This document shows, one piece after another, positions 32,808 to 42,012 of a DNA stretch of 64,000 bases. Both the position numbers and the translations under genes were made by a program. Source of the DNA: Thozetella sp. PMI_491 (lineage: Eukaryota; Ascomycota; Sordariomycetes; Chaetosphaeriales; Chaetosphaeriaceae); the NCBI GenBank assembly GCA_021432635.1, contig MU270015.1:71211-135210 (forward strand), read 5' to 3'. Numbering within the stretch: the first letter of the stretch is position 1; each line of letters opens with the position of its first letter. The notes beneath the pieces were generated by a model. It worked only from the letters and a program-made list of their open reading frames with translations, had not been told where the DNA came from and did no database searches.

Positions 32808-35800
32808 TTAGATGTAGACAGGATAATCGTCTCCGTCCTGGACCACCCCTGGCTTCGCCGCGCTGCCGTCTCCCAAGCCCCTGTTGATGGCCGCTTGCTC
32901 CCCTTCATACTGGGCATCCCTCGCCCTCCGCCGCGGTGCCCCAAGGGCCGCCGTATCGGAAACTAGGGTGCCCTTTGGGCCTGCTCTCGGCTCGAGGTCC
33001 CGTGCTTTGGCCGGCGGCTCCCGAGGTGAAGGACTCCTCTTTTGCACTTGCGGCCATCGGCTGGGCGACATCAAATCTGCCTTGCCCGAGTCCGCTCCTC
33101 TCCAGTCTTTGATTATCGGCGACTCCTCCAGGATTGTCCAGTTCGGCGGTGTGCTAGGTGTAGCATCGGGGTTGTCTGGAGGCACACCACGTCCTTCATC
33201 CCTGCTGGTCTCATGCTCGGCCGGTCCCTCGTCGCCGATGGATTGGATTGTCGACCACGAGCTAGAGGGGTGGAATGGCGATTTGTTGACAAGATCGCTG
33301 TATGCTATGCCAAGTGAGTCTCGTGGTGTCCGTACCGACATGGCACCAGCTGGAATAGAGCGCAAGCTCATCCTTCCAATGTTCTTCCTCGGCGCATCAG
33401 AGGCCTCTCCTTCGGATTGTGTGGTCTTTGTGCTGGGCCCTCGCGTCACCGTTGTCGTCTTGCTCCCAAACCACCTGCTGTGGCTGGGCCCTTTCCTACA
33501 GCTTGCCTGCGTGGTGTCTGTCTGCTCCGCCAACTTGGCCGGACGCAGGCGCGGGACGTGGATATCTTCCTCGCTGTAGCCCATGTCTGGTGAGATGGGC
33601 AGCTTGGGCTTCTTCTTGTGGGCGAACGTATCCATCGTGGCCATGCTCAAGAGGCTAGCCTGCTTCTTTATGGTTTTGACGAGGTGGCCAGAACCACTCC
33701 TTCCCCATGATGTCCACCCAGTGCCATCGGGAGAGGACTCTTCGTCCTGAAATCTCCTGGGAAGATTTCTGGCTTGTTCATAGTCTTCTAGGACGCCCCG
33801 GTGACTTGTGATCTGTTGAGCTCTCGGCCCATCATGGCCAGAGTAGGCAATGTCCGGCGTGTGCTGGACGCTCGGGGTGACGATCTCTGGAATATTAACC
33901 TCGAGTGCATCCCGAAAGGAGGTCCTGCTCCCGTTTCCGAAAAAGGTCATTGAGTTCCTGTCCACAGCCTCGTTCGGGTCGGGATAGAGGCTTGTGTCCG
34001 AGAGATAGCTCCTCGATTTGGATTTGCGCGCCTGTTTCCCTGGTTTCAGGACTCCAACTGCTGCCGCAGTAAGCCACGACCTTCTACTTCCATTCTGCTT
34101 CGCATCTGCGCCAGACCGAATTCGATTCTTGAGTGCGTTAATTTTGGTCATGTCCGGCATGGGCGGTATATCGGACTCGGAGTGGTCCCGGCTTGCTGGC
34201 TCGAGATATTCTCGCTGTCCACCCTTTGCGTTTGCGCTTGACGGTGACTCGATCTCGCACTGCTTTCCGATGTCATACATATGCGCAGCCTCTTCTGCCC
34301 CGGAATTCATGACAAAACTGCCTGGTAGCGGACCAGATATATCCCCTCGCATTGGCCTGCGGGCAGCACGCTGGCGACGTCGCCTAAGATAGCATAGGAG
34401 CATCGTGAACAGGACCGAAGCTAACACCAAAAGGGGAACCAGAATCGCCACTAAAGTGACGTGGGGTGGGTTCCCCGATGCGTCGTTTGCGCCCGGGAGG
34501 GGTCCTGTGTCGTCCGTAGGCGTTGTCGAGGATTCCGTGGAGGTCGAAGCCGTAGCCGAAAGCAAAGATCGCGTGTTTGTTGCCGAGATCTCTGGTATTT
34601 GTACGTGTAAAGAGAGCGTTTCTGTGTCGGTCCGGCCTGAGCCTCGAGACTGTGCGTGAACCCTTATTTCGATGACCGAATCCTGTAGAGAGACTGGCGC
34701 GTCGCCCGAGATCGTGTTGCTGTCGGCCTCGACACGTATCCAGCTCAAGGGAGGGTTTGTAGAGACTGATATTATTACGTCCTTTGGTTGAGTCAGGTAC
34801 GGGCTCAGCTCCATAGCGAAGTGGCGACCTGGAATGATTTGCAGTTCGGGAAGATTCCCCATGAAGGCCCCCTCGGAACCCCCTGGCGTTCCTGTCACGT
34901 TGACCGACACAGTGATATTGAGCGTGTCAGAGAGCAAATCATTTAGCGTGACAGTAAAGGTCGTAGAATTCGCGTGCTGTGGGGGGGTTCCGTGAATCTC
35001 CCAGGTGTCTTTGTCCAGTGACAGCCAGTCTGGCATGTCCCCCGTTGCGACTACGGTGGTGTGGCTGTCCTTGGCTGGTTGCCCATCGACCTCCGCGATA
35101 TCTCGAAGACCAGTGTACGACAAAAGGGCCCCAATAGTGCCGTTTAGGTCGACGTGCGTCTGGGTTGCCGTCAGTGCGTGGCTCCCTACCACGATCGTAA
35201 AAGGTAGGATCGCGGCCGCGAAGCCTGTAATGTCGCTTGCAATGAGCTGGAAGCCGAACGCCTGCGGCGGTTGGATCAAGGTGGCTAGTGGTGGTGTCGT
35301 TCCGGCAAATGATAGCTTGCTCGGATCAAACGAGATCCAGGCCGGAAGTGGCGTATTATCATCTGTCACGGCGTAGTAGTTGAGAGGCTGCTGCAAGGGA
35401 TTCGAGAAAGTACCGTTGATGAGGTCGAAACCGAAGGCCTTGTCCGGGTAGCTTAGGATGGAACTCGGAGCTGAGAAGACGCCAAAGGCGGGGATCTGGT
35501 TCATCAGAGGGACAGCGACGTTTGGTGACGGATTCCGTGACACCACCAGGGTCGATGACAGAATGGTCGACCCAGTGTCGTCGGTAGCGACCAGCTCGAT
35601 CGGGACCCCCACTACCTGACCCGGGCCAATATCCCCGTCGCCCGGAGTCCCATATATCCGCCGCGCTCCGCTATCGATCGAGAGCCAGGAAGGGGGTTCG
35701 TTGAGGGCGTAAGACATTGGCGCGCTCGATGAGAAGGTTGAAGCTGAGAAGTTGAAGCTGAACGGCTGCCCGACCCTCGCTGCCGGCGGCACCTGCGAAT

Positions 35801-35891
35801 TGATGGGAAAGGAAACAGCTGGGACGGCCAGTGCGGGCTCAACCGCCCGAAAGATAGCCAAGATTACCCATGGCCAGTGGTTTGAAGCCAT
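32808..35891 (-). CDS. axl2: Axl2/Bud10-like transmembrane protein with cadherin-like (CADG) repeats
   Basis: A single-exon, type I membrane protein of 1027 residues. A signal peptide starts at ATG 35891 (MASNHWPWVILAIFRAVEPA); the open frame runs 78 codons further upstream but only this Met begins a signal peptide. The ectodomain carries repeated dystroglycan/cadherin-like domains, each with the PxWLSxD...GTP pattern: PPSWLSIDSGARRIYGTPGD, LPAWISFDPSKLSFAGTTP and MPDWLSLDKDTWEIHGTPP. Many N-x-S/T sites are present. One membrane span (VTLVAILVPLLVLASVLFTM) is followed by a basic stop-transfer CYLRRRRQR. The cytoplasmic tail of about 430 residues is Ser/Pro-rich. In yeast Axl2 marks axial bud sites; in filamentous fungi it acts in conidiophore or septal morphogenesis. 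Confidence 0.9.
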   Translation of the reverse strand: MASNHWPWVILAIFRAVEPALAVPAVSFPINSQVPPAARVGQPFSFNFSASTFSSSAPMSYALNEPPSWLSIDSGARRIYGTPGDGDIGPGQVVGVPIELVATDDTGSTILSSTLVVSRNPSPNVAVPLMNQIPAFGVFSAPSSILSYPDKAFGFDLINGTFSNPLQQPLNYYAVTDDNTPLPAWISFDPSKLSFAGTTPPLATLIQPPQAFGFQLIASDITGFAAAILPFTIVVGSHALTATQTHVDLNGTIGALLSYTGLRDIAEVDGQPAKDSHTTVVATGDMPDWLSLDKDTWEIHGTPPQHANSTTFTVTLNDLLSDTLNITVSVNVTGTPGGSEGAFMGNLPELQIIPGRHFAMELSPYLTQPKDVIISVSTNPPLSWIRVEADSNTISGDAPVSLQDSVIEIRVHAQSRGSGRTDTETLSLHVQIPEISATNTRSLLSATASTSTESSTTPTDDTGPLPGANDASGNPPHVTLVAILVPLLVLASVLFTMLLCYLRRRRQRAARRPMRGDISGPLPGSFVMNSGAEEAAHMYDIGKQCEIESPSSANAKGGQREYLEPASRDHSESDIPPMPDMTKINALKNRIRSGADAKQNGSRRSWLTAAAVGVLKPGKQARKSKSRSYLSDTSLYPDPNEAVDRNSMTFFGNGSRTSFRDALEVNIPEIVTPSVQHTPDIAYSGHDGPRAQQITSHRGVLEDYEQARNLPRRFQDEESSPDGTGWTSWGRSGSGHLVKTIKKQASLLSMATMDTFAHKKKPKLPISPDMGYSEEDIHVPRLRPAKLAEQTDTTQASCRKGPSHSRWFGSKTTTVTRGPSTKTTQSEGEASDAPRKNIGRMSLRSIPAGAMSVRTPRDSLGIAYSDLVNKSPFHPSSSWSTIQSIGDEGPAEHETSRDEGRGVPPDNPDATPSTPPNWTILEESPIIKDWRGADSGKADLMSPSRWPQVQKRSPSPREPPAKARDLEPRAGPKGTLVSDTAALGAPRRRARDAQYEGEQAAINRGLGDGSAAKPGVVQDGDDYPVYI

Positions 35892-36803
35892 GATTGTGAG
35901 TATACGAGCAGCTCGCGCCTGGCATAGCAGGATATCCCAGGAGATGGCCCGCGGACGAGGGGATAAGTGCTGGGAGCCCGAACAAGAGGAAACATTGCAT
36001 AACCGAGGCCTCGCCTCATGGCATGATGGATATGCCCCATGGCTGGGCGGCGATGACCCCCTAGCCTCGTGCAGGGCGAGATGATGACACCGAATGACAC
36101 AAGGGGCTGGGCTGGTACATTGCAAACAGACGCACTACTCCTGTTCCGCGCCGATACCTGCTCTCCGAGCCACAACGAGAAGCTCACCTTTCCCGCCTCG
36201 AGTATAGCGAAGAATGCCGGGGGAGGTTATGAGGCTGGAGTTCGGTGGGCATTCCAGCCGAAGGCAGGACACTGGCCGAGAGACCCTCTTGTCCGTCGCC
36301 CCCTTCCTTAAGCTCCAAGCATACACGCGCACGGGTAGCCAGGGCGCCGCAGAAACAAGGGCGATTCGCTATCGAGAGTACCAATTGTGCGCTGTTCAGC
36401 AAGATCAACATGCCAGCCGGGTCACATGCATTTGAGTTAAGGTTTTGCTACCGGCACTGGTGACACGGGGATCCAAGTCGGCATGCTGTCGAAGTGGGTG
36501 TTGACTCGGAGCCCGATTCGGAAGGCGTGCCTACCTGACAAACCGTGCGGAAGAGGGGTGGCGGGAGCCGAGGGAGTCCCAAGCCGGGGGCGGCAGAAAG
36601 GGAGGGGACCCTCCCTCGCCCCTCTCCCTCTCTCCCCTCCAAGAAAAAAAATCCCCCTCCCAGCCGAGTCGGCTTCCGGACATCGGAGGAGGCTGAGTTT
36701 TGACCACTTCCGGCGCCCTTCTTTGCATGCGTTCCCTACCCGCCCACCCCAGGCCTGCCCCCCAAGATCGCGGCGTCTAGGTCAAGCCCCACGACGGGGA
36801 GCC
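35892..36803. other. Divergent promoter, Axl2-like gene and efm6
   Basis: 0.9 kb with no supported gene. Short frames on both strands lack domains. The last 200 bases are purine/pyrimidine skewed, with a CT-rich leader before efm6. Confidence 0.5.
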
Positions 36804-37783
36804 ATGATTACCACGACGGCTGGTGACGTGGAGCGATCGCCGTCGCCCGAGTTTTCCCCGCTCGCGCTCGGCGAGGACCTTGCGCCGCTCCCCGAATACA
36901 AGGCAGCTGGGACGACAGCACTAGACTTCTATGGCCTCCTCTCAGAGCCTCTGAAGCTCCACGAGGATCTCAAAACAGGATGCGGAGGGCAGCTATGGCC
37001 GGCAGGGATGGTGTTGGCCAAACACTTCCTGCGTCGCCCCCGCGATGACCTCCGTAGTGCGAAGATGTAAGTTGCCTCCCATCTCTGTCGCCGGTGCACC
37101 CCGGCTGACCACCGCTTCAGCCTGGAACTTGGAGCTGGAGGCGGCCTCGTTGGCTTGGCCGTAGCCAAGGGATGCGCGGTTGAGTCGCCGTTGTACATCA
37201 CGGACCAGGTGGAGATGGAATCCCTGATGCGACACAATATTTCGCTGAATGGGCTTGACGGGCGAGTCCGGGCGGCGATCCTAAACTGGTATGTACTGTA
37301 TAGTTATCGCGGGCCTGGTCCGTATGGCCTGCCTCTGTGCCACCGCCACCTAGCGCCGCATCACATTCTCCCATGCCCCAGCACGTGTTCCGTTACCTCG
37401 TCGTAGGGCGATGGGAGCCTTTGCAAGTGTTGCCACTGCCCGTCCAAGGCCAAGCACTAGCGAGCATACATTTCTCTAACCGCGGCATGTGCAGGGGGGA
37501 ACCTCTCTCCCAGGATATTGTCGAATTCAAGCCCGACACCATACTTGCTGCCGACTGCGTGTATTTTGAGCCGGCATTCCCTCTACTTTTGCGGACCCTC
37601 GAAGATTTGCTGTTGCTCTCGCCGGCTGCTTCCATCTACTTCTGTTTCAAAAAGAGACGACGGGCCGATATGCAGTTTCTCAAGAGCGCCCGGAAGGCCT
37701 TTGTTGTGAGGGAGATCGAGGATCAGGACCGACCGGTGTTCAGTCGGGAAGGGCTTTTCCTGTACACTTTCACTCGCAGGTAA
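36804..37783 (+). CDS. efm6: Protein-lysine N-methyltransferase, EFM6 type
   Basis: Exons 36804-37066, 37121-37288 and 37495-37783 encode 239 residues of a class I (seven-beta-strand) methyltransferase. Yeast Efm6 methylates a lysine of translation elongation factor eEF1A. Visible features are the substrate-side motif TGCGGQLWPAGMVLAKHF, the SAM-binding motif LELGAGGGLVGLAVAKG split by intron 1, the acidic strand YITDQVEMESLM, and post-II DTILAADCVYFEPAFPLL. A C-terminal strand ends in GLFLYTFTRR. Intron 2 (206 bp) is the longest in the window; its acceptor at 37494 restores W-GEPLSQDI in frame. The substrate is inferred from family only. Confidence 0.88.
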
Positions 37784-40127
37784 CAAATAAGACCAAGCTG
37801 CGCGTAAGAAGAATAACCGGGAGGATGAGGACAAGGGTGACTCAGGCGGGATCATGGCAGTCTGGTGAAGCGCTGGGCTTCTAGCCAAATAACAGCGCCC
37901 GTGCCTTCGAGGCCTGAATTGCGACCGCACTCAGACACCGGGATCAGGCCCCATCTTACTCCTGTTTCTGCTGCGCATGCCTCCGCAGGCGCGGGGTGCT
38001 CAACGGACCATTTGACCACTACTAGGTCACATATAGAGGCAGTTGCTACACATGGTAGGTGGCTAATACTACCGCAATGGAGGGGGGGAAGAGGGGTTGT
38101 TGAGTATCTATTGTGGTCACCATTGTACCGGCTAAAAAGGTCGACTGTTAAAATGCGATCGAGGCTCTCTACTCTATGGACTTGCTCCATACGACACGCA
38201 TGGAGGAGGGCCCACGCCAAGGTACTCTGACCAGGAGTCGGGTGATTTTGAGCCAGTCATTGATGCAATGGCCGAAGGATACACCAAACTGTGGTTGTGT
38301 TCTCTGGGCAGTGTATTTTCTAGTTGGAGAGATGGTCAGATAGGAGACAGGATAAACAGACGAGACATAGGGCTGCATAACTTCAACGAGTACAAAGGGG
38401 GCTGGTTAAACTTGGGGTGAAAAGACTGGTCGATTCATGGCTGCTGGATCAGGTGGTATTACAATGTGCCCAGGACGTCAAAGAAATTTAATATACAAAG
38501 AACCTAGGCTATCCGGGGAGCACTGATTCAGCCATTATGCGTTAGATATAGATAAGCCCGTTGGGCCGGCACGATCGGATGAACGCTTTCGTAAATTTTT
38601 GTTTCCTTGGGGGGGGAGGGGGGGAAGGCCCGGGTTGCGAGAAAGAATGCTATTATGTAACAGAATGCGCCAGCATCGTTGATACTTCCGTGGTGGCCTA
38701 AGTGCTAAGGTACGTACTGTAGCTCGGGCGTAGGTACCCAGAAGGCAGTCCAAAGAGTGGGAGGGCGAGCAAGGCCAGTTCACATGTGAGGGGAGACGGA
38801 GAGCTGCGCGAGGCGCCCTCTCTGGCTGGTCAGATCAGGGTCGGGGCAAAATTAGAAGCAGGTGGGTGAACCATGTGCCGGTGGAGCGGGATCAGCGCAG
38901 AGTCAGGGGCAGGCCTCCGCTATTGGCTGCGGAAGCGGGCCACTGAGTTGGCAGCCGGGCGCAGCTCGGCCGTGCATCCGGGAAGAGTTTGCAGCGCCTA
39001 TGAGTGGCGAGGGTGGGGCACACCCGTACCTTGCAGGTCAGCCGGGATATTCGCGAGCGGAACCTGGGAAGCTGCAAGGCACAGGCACATCTGGTCCTTC
39101 CCACCGTGATTCCCCCCATTCGCCCTTCTCTAGTTCTGGCTGGTCCTTTGTCCCCTTCTCGGGTCTCTCCTCGTGTCGTGAAGGTCCCCCCCTCCTCCAT
39201 TTACTCTGTTACTCACATTACTCGGCTCAACCTTGGCTAGAACCGGGTGAGAGATAGGTGAAGCCTGGTGTAGTAGCTGCATCGGAGCCATAACATGATA
39301 AATTGACAGTACCGAGTTCCCTGCTCTGCGATTTGGTACATGACTACGAAATACATGGTAGTGAGAGAGGGTCTGAGCCACCCTGACTGCCGGCCCAGCT
39401 GAAGAGCCTACCTCGCCTGTCTGGGTGGGCTTCGAGGCCGTTGGGCTCGTTGGCATGGGCCCCTCCCCCCGGCCCCTGGTCTCTCCTCTCCCCACTTTGG
39501 CGTCCCTCCCGGTCCCGGCGCCCTCGTTCGTTTTTTGTTTTCTTCTTAGTGCCCGCGTCGCCCTCCCCGCCTCGTCCCTCTTCCTTGCCCTCGTTTGGCT
39601 CTAGCCGGTTAACCCAGTCCATTCGTTCTTTTTTGGTTTGTGGCCGAATGCAAACAACCCCCATAAGGGAGACTCATCGCTCTTTCTCACCTTTGCCCTC
39701 GTCCTTCATTCCACTTTCTGCCTTGCTTGTGGCCATCCACCACCACCCTTCACTGCATCAGCACCTCGAGCAGGCTCACTCTTCTTTGCGTTGGAAACGA
39801 CAACCACTATACATTCGTTCATTTCGCCGGACTCGTTCCACTGCGCTCCTCACCCCACTTGTCACATCGCCGCCGTGGTCTGAATCATTAGGACGCCCAA
39901 GTCGAGGAATTAGTAAAGGGACCTTTGAAAGGAAAAAGAGAGTCCATACCTTCCCTCTCCATTGTTCAGCCCTAGATCCGCACTTCGAGAACACCCAGTC
40001 TAGCTAGTGTTGTCTCACCCTGCTGCCGTTTCACACAGCTCTAGAAACCGGGCTACGACTTTTTTCCTTCACCTTGCTGCAAACAGCAAACCGCTTACTA
40101 CGCCGGCTCCTGCACCAGTCCGCAACT
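37784..40127. other. Long intergenic region upstream of the Asp f 7-like gene
   Basis: 2.3 kb with no supported gene. It holds the efm6 3' flank, G-rich runs (38609-38626) and a strongly pyrimidine-rich plus strand from about 39440 to 40090, which looks like a long leader or core promoter of the secreted-protein gene. The 188-codon frame there is Ser/Pro/Arg low complexity. Confidence 0.5.
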
Positions 40128-40901
40128 ATGAAGTCGGCTGCCATCGTTGCCGCCTGTCTGGCCTCCGTGGCTATGGCGCAACCTCATCTCGGCCACCGCC
40201 GCCGTGCTCACCCTCATCGCGGTCACGAGAAACGCGCCATCCAGACTACATGGGTCACCGAGTGGGTCACCGAGACGGTGACCGAGCTGGTGGATGAGAC
40301 CACGACCGAGTTTATCACGCCCACTCACGCCCCGGTCGTCCACATTACCAGCACACCCGTCCCTGCCGAGTTCTACCCGAGCTCTTCTGTGGCTCCCCAG
40401 CCCTCACCGGAGTCTCCTAGCCCGACTCCCCAGTATGTGCCCGAGACCACGTCTACTCCGGTCCCTGCTGTTGTTCCCGAGACACCTACTTACGTGCCTC
40501 CTGCGGAAAGCACCGCGGTCTATGTCCCTCCGGCCGCAACCTCTGCTGCCGCCGCTCCGAGCACTGGCGGCGGCTCCCCAAGCGGCACTCGGTATACCGG
40601 TGATCTAACCTATTATGCCGTCGGCATGGGTGCGTGCGGCTTCGACGATTCAGGCAAGGATCAGACAGACAACATCGTCGCCATCTCTAAGCTCTTGATG
40701 GGTGCCCAGTCCAACGGAAACCCCATGTGCGGCAAGACCATCACTGTCAGTTACAATGGTGTCAACGTCAACTGCGTTGTTCGCGATAAATGCGACGGCT
40801 GTAATGAATTTGACATCGATGTGTCTGAGGGGGCGTTCAAGCAGATCTTTGGTGACTTGGGCGTCGGCCGAAAGTCCGTCAACTGGTGGTTTAACGATTA
40901 A
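40128..40901 (+). CDS. Secreted double-psi beta-barrel protein (Asp f 7/RlpA-like)
   Basis: A single exon of 257 residues. A signal peptide is evident ([18 protein letters not shown]), followed by a likely Kex2 site (HEKR, about residues 33-36). A Val/Thr/Glu-rich repeat ([18 protein letters not shown]) and a long Pro/Thr/Ser linker follow, probably O-glycosylated. The C-terminal 110 residues are a barwin/expansin-like DPBB domain with paired cysteines: [17 protein letters not shown], then [14 protein letters not shown] and [20 protein letters not shown]. Relatives include the Aspergillus allergen Asp f 7. They are wall-associated or secreted; enzymatic activity is not established. Upstream in-frame Leu codons are not starts, and the ATG at 40128 begins the signal peptide. 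Confidence 0.92.
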   Translation: MKSAAIVAACLASVAMAQPHLGHRRRAHPHRGHEKRAIQTTWVTEWVTETVTELVDETTTEFITPTHAPVVHITSTPVPAEFYPSSSVAPQPSPESPSPTPQYVPETTSTPVPAVVPETPTYVPPAESTAVYVPPAATSAAAAPSTGGGSPSGTRYTGDLTYYAVGMGACGFDDSGKDQTDNIVAISKLLMGAQSNGNPMCGKTITVSYNGVNVNCVVRDKCDGCNEFDIDVSEGAFKQIFGDLGVGRKSVNWWFND

Positions 40902-42012
40902 GCCCAAACGTGCTTGCCGCTTCCTGCCACGATGCCCTCCACCTTCCCTTCTCTGATATTTTTGTTTCTCGCGAGCTATGTCTTGAGGACCGGATCCCGG
41001 GCGAGAGCTCTGCGTGCCCCTCCTGTTCTCAGCCATTGCTTCACTAGGTTGATTCCTGTTCGCAGGCCAGGTCAGGAAATGGGCACGTTGGGAGCGATGT
41101 GGCAACGAATCTCCTTGTATCCGACATGACATCAGAAGAAGAAAGGACATATTGGGCGCATGATACCTGGGCAGGGTGGGTTATTGGTTATATGCCTACC
41201 CCCACTGGGGGGACCAGATCTGCAGCACATCTTGGGTTCGGGCCCTGGAATCTGGTAAATATGGAAAATTTGAGCGGTCCTAGGGGGCTCATGCATGAGT
41301 CGTTGTGCCTGTCCTACAGATAACCGCATAGACTTCTATTCTTAATGTACATGATAATTAGGGAATCTTAGTAACGGCCGGATGGAACCTGCGAACATCC
41401 GACTGCCTGTTCATCTTTGCTCGCCATAGAGCTGTTCTTGCACGATGCTAGCTGCGGCCTCTCTTGGACCACCTTGAAACCCCTCGGTTGTTATGTCGCT
41501 TGCGCATCGCCCATCGTGACCAAAAAGTTAAGGATCGACCGGGCCCTAGGCGGCAACGATGCGGCTGTTCGACCATCTCCTTTCCGCTACCAGTCTTGCT
41601 TCAGCAGGGATCAGCCACAGGCTCGATGTGTGTAATGTGCTTCCCTATGAGCCTCAAAGCAGCTAGGCAAAGAAGGCAAGAGGGAAGAGGTGACTGGGCA
41701 GTCGAACAATGTCCATACATCTATCTAGCCCAGAACATTCCAGGCAGAACGACAAGCGAAGGCCTTCGCGTCCCGTCTGCCCTGGTTTCTCGCCATACCA
41801 AATACTTTGATTTCGCTTTGTGCGGAGTGCACTACTCCCGGCTCCCGCGGGAGCTGTCGTTGGTCGTCGTAGCGTTGTTACGTCGCTCCCGCGATCTCTC
41901 CGCGCCATGAGACGCTCGTTACATATCGAGCCTACTACCTCAGGCGGTCCGGCCCCAAGGTTCCTAACTTAGACTAACTGCGCATGTGCAACTGTCAGCC
42001 GACAATAGGCCG
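40902..42012. other. Convergent intergenic region, Asp f 7-like gene and ccz1 3' flanks
   Basis: 1.1 kb. No coding frame with recognisable content on either strand; presumably 3' untranslated sequence and spacer. Confidence 0.5.

Noticed and set aside
39441-40007. 188-codon plus-strand frame before the Asp f 7-like gene
   Set aside because: It translates a pyrimidine-rich leader into Ser/Pro/Arg low complexity.
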